Part shown: positions 44,901 to 54,909 of the stretch, piece by piece
Layout: each line of letters starts with the position of its first letter
Position numbering within the stretch: the stretch's first letter is position 1
Source: Gautieria morchelliformis
Lineage: Eukaryota > Basidiomycota > Agaricomycetes > Gomphales > Gomphaceae
Direction of reading: 5' to 3'
Length of the DNA: 64,000 bases
Assembly: GCA_015179125.1 (NCBI GenBank)
Contig: WHVA01000046.1
Location: 124,001 to 188,000, forward strand
Made by a program: the position numbers and the translations under genes
Notes under the pieces: model-generated
Told to the model about the DNA's origin: nothing
The model's database searches: none
What the model saw: only the letters and a program-made list of their open reading frames with translations

Positions 44901-45975
44901 GTCAGGTCGTTCTTGGTACAAAAAGCTCACCACAGTCCTCACTGACGATGGATTCATGCCTAGTCACACCGATGACTGTGTTTTCTTCAAGAAAACCAGC
45001 AACCGACTCACCATTATCACCATCTATGTGGATGACCTCGGGCTGTTTGCGAGTACCAAAATGCTAATGGCGAGTGTCAAAGCCCTCCTTCATTCTAACT
45101 TCACGATGAAGGAACTCGGCGAGATGCTCAAGATCCTCGGCATCAGGGTTGACATTGACCCTGGTCATGATTCCATTAAGCTCTTGCAGGGTCATTATAT
45201 TGATGTCATCGTCCAATGGTTCAACCTAGTCGAAGCTCCACCTGTTGACATGCCCGTCCTCCATGACATCAAGTCTTTGCCACCGCGTTCCACCGATGAC
45301 CCCGCACCAGACGCACCTTACGCTCAAGCGGTTGGATCCCTTATGTACGCCATCTTGGGTTCCCACCCTGACATTGTGTTCGCTGTCCAGCAGCTGAGTC
45401 AACACACACATGACTACAGCGAGGCTCACTGGACAGTGATTAAACATGTCATAAGGTATTTGAAAGGCACACGCGACGCGGGCATTGTATTGCCCCGCTC
45501 ATCTTCCACTCCCCTCATCAACATCTACTCTGACACCGACTTCGCTGGACTGGCCGACTCACACTCAGTTGGCGGCTATGTCTGTCTTTATCACGGGTGC
45601 ATCCTCGCATTGGTTTCCAAGAAGCAAACTCAGATTGCCCTCTCCACCACGGAATCCAAGTCCATGGCTTTGATCCCTGGTGTCAAGCACGCCCTATGGA
45701 TTCGCCACCTCATCCAGGAGCTCGGGATGCCCTGCCCTGAACCGATCCACATCTACTGCAACAATATGCAGACAATCTCCAACATCCACGACATGTCCCA
45801 CCATCCCTGCACCAAACCCTTGCGCGTTGAAGGACATTGGGTTCGCAAGCTCGTTGATCATGGCGACGCAGACATTACTTATGTTCGATCCACTGAGAAC
45901 ATTGTGGACATCTTCACGAAGTCTCTGCCGCTTGCGCAGCACAAGTTTCTGTTTCTTAAATTAGGCATGTTGTGA
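41958..45975 (+). pseudogene. Copia gag-pol polyprotein, frameshifted
   Basis: The frame opens at ATG 41958, shifts after LTGDNYP near 42023, then runs to about 43740 with gag, a CCHC knuckle (CNNCGKKGHWVKDC, about 42649-42690), a protease with DMGST where D-S/T-G is usual, the HHCC integrase region (HWILGH...CAACIQGK) and the integrase core (DVWGP). A shift in an A-run near 43740 moves to SPAQNGIAEQ (catalytic E). Another near 44340 leads to reverse transcriptase (SRWVYAAK, ARLVAQGFTQRPGMDY, MDVKGAYLN, AIYGLKQSGRSWYKKL, catalytic YVDDLGLF) and RNase H (IYSDTDFAGLAD). Catalytic residues are lost in integrase (LRNNGGGEY for LRSDNGGE) and RNase H (YCNNMQ where a D is expected). All frames in order would give about 1,330 codons. 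The element is dead. The C terminus ends FLFLKLGML. Confidence 0.9.
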
Positions 45976-46032
45976 TTTTTCCCCTCATATATCCATCATT
46001 TTTCTTTGATTTGTTTCGCTCAGGGGGGGGTC

Positions 46033-46206
46033 TGTTGAAGTCCATCACTCAACCATTCCTTACTCATCTATGGTCACTTGTGGTTCCACCAGTTCAAGCT
46101 CCTCTCGAATCCCATAGTTACAGTAGCTAGTCAACTGTATATTTTTCTGAGACCTCACGAGTCAAGGAAGATTATTCTTGTCCTTTTACTATCACTGCAC
46201 TCAAGA
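46033..46206 (+). repeat. Copia 3' LTR
   Basis: 174 bp, eight differences from the 5' LTR. It follows the polypurine tract at 46022-46032. Confidence 0.93.
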
Positions 46207-46229
46207 TCGCACAGGTGTTGTTGTGCATA

Positions 46230-46569
46230 CAGGATGATACACATATATTTTGTACTCCAAAGTACAGGCTTTCTTTCCTGACAGACGTGATGGGGTTGAC
46301 ATGAGACTGACACAGATAGGGGAGGAAATCACTTCACTTGTCGGTTTTCTGCAGCAAGTATATGGAACATTCGCGTTCGAATTCCAGCTCGAGTTGTCCA
46401 CCCATCCCGAAAAATATCTAGGAGAAATAGAGATGTGGAATGTTGCAGAGAAGGATGCTATCGGCTATACCATTGTTGTTGTCTTATGGATGTCTTTTCT
46501 CTCCTTCAGCAACTCTCAGAAGCCCTTAAGAAGTTTCATCTTGGCAAATGGGAGCTCAAGGAAGGTGAC
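46230..46569 (+). pseudogene. THS1: Captured fragment of a threonyl-tRNA synthetase gene
   Basis: Three exon pieces in order. 46230-46261 encodes QDDTHIFCTPK. 46306-46453 encodes LTQIGEEITSLVGFLQQVYG, then FEFQLELSTHPEKYLGEIE and NVAEK. 46510-46569 encodes QLSEALKKFHLGKWELKEGD. These correspond, in order, to the class II catalytic domain of cytosolic ThrRS between the QDDAHIF region and the EGDGAFYGPK region, just before the latter. Introns remain (46262-46305 and 46454-46509), so genomic DNA and not cDNA was captured. The second donor is GA in place of GT. DNA left of the Copia (about 41690-41711) may hold a damaged preceding exon piece. It cannot make a synthetase. The functional parent gene is not in this window. 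Confidence 0.75.
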
Positions 46570-47107
46570 CAATTTGAACCGATTTGTGCAATCATCTGAT
46601 CTGAACTGCTCTGAACTGATAGCATCATATAAAAAAATTGTATTCATCCGGCCTGAACATACATGAACCGATAAAAGTGGTTGCAAAACTCAGATCAAGC
46701 ATGATCAGACCGGGGCCATGGTTTTCACCGACCTGAACCGCTCGGACCCGGGTCATTTCTCACTGGGAATGAGGATTGAGACTGGTTGAGGTCCCATTTG
46801 CTAATTTATTCGCCAGCGGGTCATAGTACGCGTACAGTATAAATGAGATATATTGATTCCAAATGAGCTTGAATTGAAGAAATACAGCAGACAGCCTATA
46901 GCGCAACTACCTCGCTGCTACCTACACCGCTCAATGTACTCTTGTGTGTCCACTACGTAGGCCTACAAGACAGCTACATGGGCCTACAGTACCACCGTCG
47001 AACTACGGTATGCTACATAAACGGCCAATGTCCTACAGGCCTATAAGTCCTACATAGCCTACATAGGACTGCGTAGGACTGTGTATCACCATGACTTTTT
47101 CCTGATG
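46570..47107. other. Right arm of the Pack-type element
   Basis: No gene. 46570-46770 is AT-rich with repeated CTGAACCG/CTGAACTG words. 46930-47085 is dense in CTACATAG, TAGGCCTA and CCTACA words in both orientations, matching the left arm (41520-41640). Confidence 0.55.
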
Positions 47108-47601
47108 AAATATATTACAGATCTGCATAAACACCATCTGGTTTGTACGGCTCTGTAATACATAAATGACTTATGTAAGATATTACATGACTTTCCATTA
47201 GCCCTAATATCCTAAAATCCGACGGGGAAGCACATTGAAGCTCCGTCCCATACTTGAAACCTCCGAATCTACGCAGGGGTCAGACCCCCTTTCCAGCCAT
47301 AACTAGAAAGTAGGCTAATAGCTGACACATTCCGCCCAATTAGGACTTCAACACCCTCTACAACGGCTGCCGACCCAGGAGCCTGGCGGGAAGTCGGGTT
47401 GCCGAGCGCACGCCGATTACGACTCTCGGAAACCTGGTCTAAACCATTTAGACCGTCCGCGTTCTCCTATCGCGCCTGATCCTTCGGATCAAGGCGCTAC
47501 GTTATAATGCAACGGAATGACGGTGCCCATGACCAGCGCCGTCCCGCTAAAAGGGCTCTGCCCGGGTCTGGTTCCCTACTCTGTTCTGACAGTTGCCCAC
47601 C

Positions 47602-49890
47602 ATGGCACCTTATTTTCTGTACGTACCTCCCCAAGCTCCCTGGCGTATCTGTCATTGACTCTCAATCTTACACTGGCAGTCGCAATTTCATCCCAAAGAA
47701 AGACCCGTCAGCGGAGGGCCAGAGGCCCCTCTACCGTGCCCTGCTGGATATTACGTGGATACAATGGTCTCTGGTCTTTTCAGGATGGCTTGCGTGGACT
47801 TGCGACGCCATGGACTTCTTCAGTGTCTCCCTTGCCATCCCTGTCCTGTCGAAGCCTCCGCCGGTTGGGTTTGGGCGCGATACAGCCACACTCGTCAGTC
47901 TTCGTACCCCCCTTTTCGATTGCACTGATCTTTTTTTCAGACCAATGCAGTCACTTTGACTTTGTTATTCCGTCCCATTGGCGCTGTAAGATACGGTGCC
48001 GCACGCCCCATCAATGGTCTACTTATCTGCATGCGTCTTTAGATATGTTTCGGCTTTGCATCGGACCGTTACGGTCGTAAATGGCCCCTTGTCTGGAACC
48101 TGCTCCTCTGCTGCGTCCTACAAATTGGTTCTTCATTCTGCAAAACATATCCACAATTCCTTGCCGCGCGTTCCTTATTCGGTATTTCCATGGGCGGCAT
48201 TTGGGGCCTTGCGATAGCGACCGCACTCGAAAACGTGCCGGTCGACGCACGAGGCTTCCTGTCAGGAGTCCTGCAGGAAGGGTACGCCGTTGGGTACCTA
48301 CTAGCAGGTGCGATTCGTTCTTGCTATGCGAAATTACCGATGGTTATGACGCAACAGCTGTGGTGAACCTCACGGTGGTGGCACGCTCTGTGCATTCGTG
48401 GCGAACACTCTTCTGGGTTGCCGCTGGCATTACTTTCTTTGCTGCTGGCCTGAGAGCCGCATTACCCGAAAGCGAGGTCTTCCTGCGAGCCAAGGAAGAC
48501 AGACGAGCGCAGCAAACGCCGGGTACCAGTGCCGCAAGCAAAACACGAGTGTTCTTACGCGAGACAAAAGCCATGCTTGTAAAACACTGGAAACTTTGCA
48601 TATATGCCATACTTTTGATGACTGGTGGGTACCCGGTCAATCCGCTGTACTGTGTTCCCTGAATGGTACCCCGCAGGATTCAATTTCTTGTCTCATGGAT
48701 CACAGGACCTATATCCTACGTATCTCCAGGACAACAAGGGGCTTTCTTCCTACTTGGCGACCACGGCCACAATTATTGGTAACTGCGTACGTAGTTTAGT
48801 CTATTCAACGTCGCCCCTCGTTGACTTGCCATCATGATGGATAGGGAGCTGTGCTGTGAGTTTTCTTTTCATACTCATAAGATTCATCTGATTCTAATAT
48901 TTGCATCCCAGAGGCGGTGCACTTGCAGGCGCGATATCACAGTTTGTTGGCCGGCGGCTTACCATCGTGTAAGTTTTGAAACCTCTGCCTCCACGTTCAT
49001 ATTTAACTTATATATGCCTTCCAGAATTTTCTGCTGTGTCATCGGAGGTCAGTGAGCTATACTTTGACTCATAATATATATGGCTCCTAACCTTGTCCAT
49101 CGTCTCACCTCCGGTTCCGTGTGTCGTATAGCCTTCATACCTTTGTGGATTTTACCCTCCGGATTTGGAGGTTTATCCGCCGGCGCCTTCTTTCTCCAGA
49201 TCGGTGTTCAGGGCGCATGGGGCGTAGTGGGTTCTTCGATTGTGGGCTACATTAAACAAGTAACTCATCGTGAGGCGAGATCCCCATCTTCCTCAACGAA
49301 CTTTCGCCCCCCGCTTTCCGCGCCACATTCCCTGGCGTGGCCTACCAGGTTGGAAACGTGCGTGCGATTGTGACACTGAGTTATCAACTCGTTTCTCACT
49401 GCGACCTTTTTTTTGGCACAGATGGTTTCCTCCGCTTCTGCCCGAATCGAAGCTGGTTAGATATTAATTTTTAGTTTCCCTCTGTTTGCTGAAATTCCTG
49501 CAGTCGGCGGTCAAAACCTGCGTACTACCGTGAACGGCAGGAATGTGCCTGATTATGCAAAGGTAAGCCTCTTGGAGGTACACGTCTCTGGGCTCTGACC
49601 TGAGAAAAAAAATTTTCATAACAGGTGCAAGGTATCCTCATGGGGGTGGTCGCAGCGTTCATCGTGATCGTCGTCATTCTGGGGCCTGAGTAAGTCGTGA
49701 TGCCAGTCACCGCGCTTTGACTCATTTGAAATCTGCGCGTAGGAACCATGGTTCCCACTTCGAGCAGCACCGCGTCGCCTTTGAGGAAGGCGGCGGGCAA
49801 GATGATGCCTATGTCGAACAGACAACACGGTCTCCGGCAGGGTCTGTTCACGTACACGTACACGAGAAGAAGGACGATAGTCCGGCCTAG
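47602..49890 (+). CDS. JEN1: JEN-type monocarboxylate/proton symporter, copy B (15 exons)
   Basis: Same 15-exon structure and 495-residue length as copy A. Exon 1 is 47602-47618, exon 2 is 47680-47893, the stop is at 49888-49890. All splice sites keep GT-AG; a few donors differ (GTCAGT and GTGGGT in place of GTGAGT) and one acceptor context changed (GGCGAG). I count about nine amino-acid changes from copy A, all mild (for example F/Y, V/I, E/Q, E/D), while introns carry many indels; that contrast suggests both proteins are or were under selection. JEN signature NFLSHGSQDLYPT and SDRYGRKWPLVW are intact. The upstream promoter has been separated from its GC-rich distal part by 5.7 kb of transposon, which could alter expression relative to copy A. 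Confidence 0.9.
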
Positions 49891-51329
49891 GTGTAACTGT
49901 GGCTAACGGGAACCGTTAGACCCACAAGCCGGACTCACCGGCTTTCAGTTTTCAACGCTTCCTGCCAATGAAGCAGCACATACTGAAAAACACCACTAAA
50001 AATTATCAATAAATCTGTTCACTAAAATAATCACTTGAAGTTTTTTAAGTGGTTTCAGCAATGGAAAATTTCCATGTGCAAAGCATTGTGGATTTTCAGT
50101 GATAAAAGCCATAGGAACACAGGATTGAGAAGCAAAAGGCTCTCTGGTCGAAGATGATTGAGTTGGGCTGATGCTTCAACGTAAGGATGTCAAAGAGTCT
50201 GGCTAGCAGCCATGGAATCGCTTTCATTATGGAGATTCTCGACGACATCTTGATTTTCTAAGATTTTGGACTTGAGTAAATTTGCCCTTGATCAACGCTC
50301 TCGGTGGATGGAAGAATGTCAGTGAAAAAAAGGCCATAGTGGACGAGGGCGAGCCTCTTCCAACGAGTCATGATTATCTATTAGAGCTCATTGTCCATGC
50401 CCTCGTTTGGCTTCGTAGGTATTGTCAAATCGTTACGGTTAAAGTCGCATGATAGCAGTCAAAACATGATTTGTACTTCGCCGACTGAGCCCTTTGTACT
50501 AAACATGACCGAGATATCCTCCTTTTCGTATGATGTATATCTGTGTAAACGCTTAAAGTGCATATTGCACTCGTAATTCCTCTTACGCACCAGAAACGTG
50601 TCAGTTCTCCTATTACAGTACACTAAGCCAACGAGGATCGTTGCAAGCTCGTAATATGATGCTCAGGTAACATCATTAGACAAAGAATTGGCGCGGGCGA
50701 GAGAGGCAAGTGCATTGTGTACTAAATATAACGTACATACCTGTGGACAATCAGTGTCAGAGCTAACTTGCTGCACTCGTCTATTGTCCTCGGAGGAATC
50801 GGGATGTCACTAGGGCTGGGCGCCAAATTCGCTTAGAACAAAAGACCGCCGCTGCAGATCAAAATGGTTCAATTCTTTGATTGGGTATGACAGAAAAGCT
50901 ACGGCGAAGGACAAAGTACATATCCGAGGGTATGTAAGCAGAGGAGAAAAAGAAATAACGATACATGGGCGATGGAATCCGGGGCCGATGCCAAACAAAC
51001 AAATAAAAAAGAAGCACAACACGAGTCAGGTGGAGATAGAGAGTATCCGGCGCCTTTATCTTCGTTACCGCCCCTATTGTGCCGCCAGTCCCACCCGTCG
51101 AGTTCGCTACACCGCCGGCGGGGCATGGGCGTGTGTCCGTCGAGATCAGATACGGCCTTGTTACTTGTACCTCGTCCCCCCACAGCGTTATCCTGACCAA
51201 AACAGTTCTAGTAAGCTTGGAAACCGTGAACGGGACTCTAGCGTCCTCGTTAGCGCGCCTACTGGCTCGCGCTTGCGATGGTGGTACATTGCGATGTGGC
51301 CAGGCTCTCCAGGAGGCTGGAACATTCAT
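49891..51329. other. JEN-HMG convergent intergenic region, copy B (uninterrupted)
   Basis: 1.4 kb between the two stop codons. This is the pre-insertion arrangement: it contains the empty sites of the pogo (about 50450) and Plavaka-like (about 50528) elements. No conserved open frame relative to copies A and C. TCAATAAA near 50007 could serve JEN polyadenylation. Confidence 0.7.
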
Positions 51330-52387
51330 TCAGTTCGGGAATGTCCCTGATAACGTGTCGGGTCCCATCGAGACTTCGATCTCCCGAGTGCCATCAAATG
51401 CGGCAAAGTCGATACCTCCAATGTTGAACTCATAGGGATCGTCGGTTGGGGATATCGCCGCGTGCAGAGGGCCAGTGTTGAAAGCCATGTTATTTTTCGA
51501 GTCGTTGGGGGACCAACCGAGTGCATAGTTCCCGGCGTTCGGGACTGACAAGTATTGCTATGCCCGTCGTTAATAAAATGATTTTGAGGTGCAAAAATAC
51601 AAAATAAACCAACCTGTTGACCTGCAAAGTCTGGCATGTCAGGAAGCCCATGCCAAATAGCGTTGACCTCTTGGTCGTCCAGTTGGTTATAGGGCCAGTG
51701 GGACGCCGAGTGTGGCAGTAACAGCTCACTGTCCAGAGGAACAACCAGCGACGGGATTGTAGCAGTGGCCGGGAAAGGTGGGTATGGGAAGGGGAAGGGG
51801 CTGGCAGAGGGTAGGGGAGAAGGGTGATCACCGGGTGGGGTTGGATAGTCAGTGGCAGGGGTGAACCGTGGCGTGACGGCAGGAAGCTGCTGTGCGTGGA
51901 ATTGGTCCACTGGAGGCGTAGACACCTCAGACGTAAGAGGCGGAGGTGGTCCGGCGGGGCCAAAACGCGCTTCGGTGGTGTACAGCGGCGGGGGGTCCTG
52001 GGTGGCACTGGCCCGGGCACGCGTTCGAGCCCTTGGTTTACGCGTAGCGCGCTCTCGCTCCTTCTCAGCTTGCTTCTCGACGCGCAGACGATCTTTGTCG
52101 GCCTTCTTCATGGGGCGAAAACGGTAGTCGGGATAGGCCATCTGGTGCTCGGCCTTTTCGATGTCGCTGAGCCGTTCAAACTCAGTGCGAACTTCTGCCG
52201 TTTCGTCCCTCCACATTTTACCGACTATCTGTGATATGTCGGATTGACGCATCCCACGGAGCTGGGTCAACTCCTCAACCTTGGCACAACGGTAAATGAT
52301 CCACGCATTACGTGGACGGGGTGGATTGGCCCTAGAGCCCGTAGGAGAAAAGTGATGGCTAGAGGTAGCTGTGCGCGCTGGAGGCAT
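51330..52387 (-). CDS. MATA-type HMG-box transcription factor, copy B
   Basis: Exons 52387-51622 and 51544-51330 with an intron at 51545-51621 give 326 residues. The HMG box (PPRPRNAWIIYR to RLRVEKQ) and basic stretch are identical to copy A. Differences concentrate in the Pro-rich middle (PPPLTSEVSTPPVD versus SPLLPSEASRPPVD; a 2-residue insertion in PFPYPPFP) and in the C-terminal exon (SKNNMAFNTGPLHAAISP versus copy A's GKDDKAFNVDPLHPALSP). The tail block FDGTREIEVSMGPD is kept. The DNA-binding part is thus conserved while the putative activation region diverges. Upstream of the chosen ATG the copies differ by a 10-base indel that destroys any shared longer frame. Convergent with JEN copy B. 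Confidence 0.85.
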
Positions 52388-52988
52388 GGAGGGTGGGAGA
52401 ACGCGGATGAGGACCGGGCGTCGTGGTAGTGGTAGAAAGAAGGAGACAATGCTTTGCACCAATAAGGTTCAACAATAATAGCCGTCATAGTTCGAGAAGG
52501 TTGACTGTGTAGGTCCATGTTTTTCAGTTGGCCCCCGGAAAATGAGGTCAGCGCGGATCCTAAGCGAGGCGGCGGGCACATACCGTGCATGGACTGAACA
52601 AGGCAAGTTATAAGCAACGGCCGTCGACTACGCTTTGTTGCTGTGGATGCTGTGGAAAGGATGAGACGCCTGGAGGCGCGACAACGGCGAGGTGAGTGCT
52701 CAACTGAGCGAGACAAAGGATGGCTGAGGCGGTGGAAAAGCTGGACGCTAAGAACGCGTCTTTGTAGGTGCAGTGTCTGAGATCCAGTGAAGATCCACAT
52801 TTATGGCACCTTCTTGTCTCCTCTTTTGCGTCTCACGCAGTGCTGTGGACATTGCTTTCAAGGTCCCGCACAAAGTATGGTGACTGGTCTAGAGAGCTAA
52901 AGCCTTATATATAGTAGCCATCGACGCCCATATCGGTCATACCCTTGTCTCCACGAGGCCATTGCCTTGACCACGCATGCTGGCAGCA
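52388..52988 (-). promoter_or_regulatory. Upstream region of HMG gene B, to the duplication end
   Basis: Matches 30006-30620. A TTATATATAG box-like motif at about 52904-52913 corresponds to TTATATGATATAG of copy A. Homology stops after GCTGGCAGCA (52988); a perfect palindrome starts six bases later. Confidence 0.5.
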
Positions 52989-52994
52989 CCTGTA

Positions 52995-53023
52995 CCTTAC
53001 ACTAGCGCAGCGCTAGTGTAAGG
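52995..53023. repeat. Perfect 14+14 bp palindrome at the duplication boundary
   Basis: CCTTACACTAGCGC, one central base, then its exact reverse complement. It lies six bases beyond the end of copy B homology and directly before an AGCC-rich repeat. Confidence 0.95.
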
Positions 53024-53120
53024 CCAAAGCCGTCGGCGCATCCGGCTCCATGGCCCGGCTCAGGTTTTGCCAGGCCAAAGCCGAGCCAGGAAGCCGTGGC
53101 CTGGCGAGCGCCTAAATTAA
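53018..53120. repeat. AGCC/GGCT-rich palindromic repeat, site 2
   Basis: GGCCAAAGCCG, GGCCCGGCTCAGG, GCCAGGCCAAAGCCGAGCC and GTGGCCTGGCGAG words, same class as sites 1 and 3. The left palindrome (52995-53023) overlaps its start and may be its terminus. Confidence 0.6.
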
Positions 53121-54092
53121 TACAAGATCTTCGGTCACAAAAAAGGATATGTTTGCACTGGCGAACGACACGTCCAGCGTCTACACCAGGCTTGTAGCGC
53201 GAGGCTTACAGTAAGACGGATACGTAGAGTGTTAGAATAAGAGAGATGCACAAGTAAGAACGCGAGAGAATGAATTTGAACGTTTGTCCTGTGAGCTCGT
53301 TGGGGCAAACGGATGGTTACATACATGAAAAGTAAAGACTTATAAAGGTTCTCGGAACCAAAGGAAGGTAGAACAATAAGAAAAGCGAGAACAAAGGGGT
53401 TTGACAATCGTACACGCAAGCCTTGGATTAGATAAGCGGAACGAACGCGTAACCAGCTTGTCATAATTCCAACATAGAGTCCAATCCGATCATTCGTGTC
53501 AAATATGAGCAGTTTTCTACGGGATTACATAAGTCTTGCAGCTAAAACACGCGCAAAATCAGCACCCGCCTTATGTACTGCAAAGCACTGTAAGAGTATG
53601 CTGCACGGAGGGAGACGGAGTAAGCAGTGGTGAGATCTTGAGATATCATGGACAGCCGAATTGGTCGAGATGCTGCCATAGACTCTGAAGACGACTGGTC
53701 CTCTGCAGGAAGCGAGGGCAATTACTTTAGTTTGCTTTAGGGATTTCGAGCATGCAAAAGCTGGGTATACTGTATTGGTGTATAATCAATCGGAGCCAAC
53801 GAGAATGCATCACACATGAATGTAAGCCGGCACCTTGTGATTTCAATTGCTCATCATATGCTCCAGCAACGCATTTGTGTCAGATGCTCATATTTTAACT
53901 ATTACATGCTGATCCATGCCTTCTGCCAGGACATAATGTTTTCACGTGAATCAACTTCTCTTGTTGATAAACGTTGAAACCGTCATGTTCTTCTTCTCCG
54001 GGACCTCCTACCTTGTAATGGAAAGGCTTCTACTACCAAGGCTTCGATTGCCTTGTTGTCAAGCCTTGGCTTGTCATCGATGCGCCCCTTGC
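53121..54092. other. No gene seen
   Basis: AT-rich spacer. A 109-codon minus-strand frame (53135-53464) has no recognisable domain. CAAGGCTT/AAGCCTTGG words recur at 54028-54072 just before the large hairpin. Confidence 0.4.
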
Positions 54093-54158
54093 AGGACTCC
54101 ATGAGGTGTTTCCGCAGAGTACATCATGGTACTCTGCGGAAACACCTCATGGAGTCCT
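54093..54158. repeat. Perfect 30-bp inverted repeat with 6-base loop
   Basis: Arms 54093-54122 and 54129-54158 are exact reverse complements around the loop ATCATG. The right arm runs into a coding-like stretch (WSPEDLERDKLHEFCTSEGQ) ending at a GTAAAT donor-like site (54211), as though the arm copies the start of an exon. No terminal duplication is seen. A transcript would form a perfect 30-bp stem. Confidence 0.95.
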
Positions 54159-54244
54159 GAGGATCTTGAGAGAGACAAATTGCATGAATTCTGCACCTCG
54201 GAGGGGCAGGTAAATACATCTCCTTTTCACCGTCCTCTCCCACC

Positions 54245-54385
54245 AGCAGGCCACGGCCCAAGCCAAGGCCAAGGCCGAGCCAAGCCAGGCCAAGTGCTAA
54301 CGGCCTGGCTCAGGATTTTAGCAAGCCAAAGCCAGGGCGAGCCAGGCCAAAGCCACGGCTTTCAGGCCAAGCCAGGCTGTGCCCA
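54245..54385. repeat. AGCC/GGCT-rich repeat, site 3
   Basis: Repeated CAAGCCAAGGCC, GAGCCAGGCCAAAGCC and GGCCTGGCTCAGG words, closely similar to site 2. 54386-54909 beyond it is a featureless spacer. Confidence 0.6.
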
Positions 54386-54909
54386 TCACTACTAGCACTT
54401 GCTATTTAGGTGGTGACAGTCGGTGTGTAGTCCCGGCCTAATACGGCCTCATTCGAGAGGTAAGCTATGACGCGAGACCAATCTCAAGAAAACCTTCACC
54501 CCGTAGTAATATTGCGTGACTGATCCTTGGGATAGGTCCAGGCTCCCAAAAGGTCACATGACCGGTCCATTGTGTCAAAGCCAAGACCTACCAGCCTAAA
54601 TTTAGCAATGAAGTAGATAGCCATAATAGGATATGTTTGGCCCATCGCTAGTAGTCCCTCCTCACCACTGCACATGACGGCAACCTATAGAGGCCATCCC
54701 CTTGTCTCAAAAAACCCTAATAAATCTTAAAAATATTCGGGTCTGTCATTCAATTCCCACAGATCTGATCTGGTGTCACAAGGAAGTGCGTGCTCACTGT
54801 TGCACATGACGAGCATGCAACTTTGCTCTACAGCTTCCAGAAAATTATGAAAAATCACCAGAAACAAATGATTTTATGACTAACAACTTATCACATTCAA
54901 AAGTCATCA

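Larger units (their letters stand above)
41717..46206 (+). mobile_element. Ty1/Copia retrotransposon, 4,490 bp, perfect TSD
   Basis: LTRs of 174 bp each (41717-41890 and 46033-46206), flanked by TCGCA on both sides (41712-41716 and 46207-46211). The primer-binding site directly after the 5' LTR reads GGTTATGGGCCCCGCGC. It is complementary to the anticodon stem-loop of initiator methionine tRNA, the half-tRNA priming used by copia and Ty5. A G-rich polypurine tract (46022-46032) precedes the 3' LTR. One gag-pol gene lies between. The LTRs differ at eight positions, five of them CpG transitions. Confidence 0.93.
41433..47107. mobile_element. Pack-type TIR element carrying a ThrRS fragment, with a nested Copia
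   Basis: Ends share CATCAGGAAAA as an inverted repeat (41433-41443 and 47097-47107). They are flanked by AA (41431-41432 and 47108-47109). Copy A (near 1871-1874) shows the empty site. Subterminal DNA at both ends is full of GTAGGCC/CCTACATAG motifs. Without the Copia (4.49 kb) the element is about 1.18 kb and encodes no transposase, so it is non-autonomous. It carries threonyl-tRNA synthetase gene sequence at 46230-46569. The 2-bp duplication and TCAG(G)AAAA end resemble the Plavaka-like element in this window, which could be its helper class; that link is inference. Confidence 0.75.

Noticed and set aside
46250-46666. A single 138-codon gene
   Set aside because: It reads through two introns of a captured threonyl-tRNA synthetase fragment; only the exon pieces are gene-derived.
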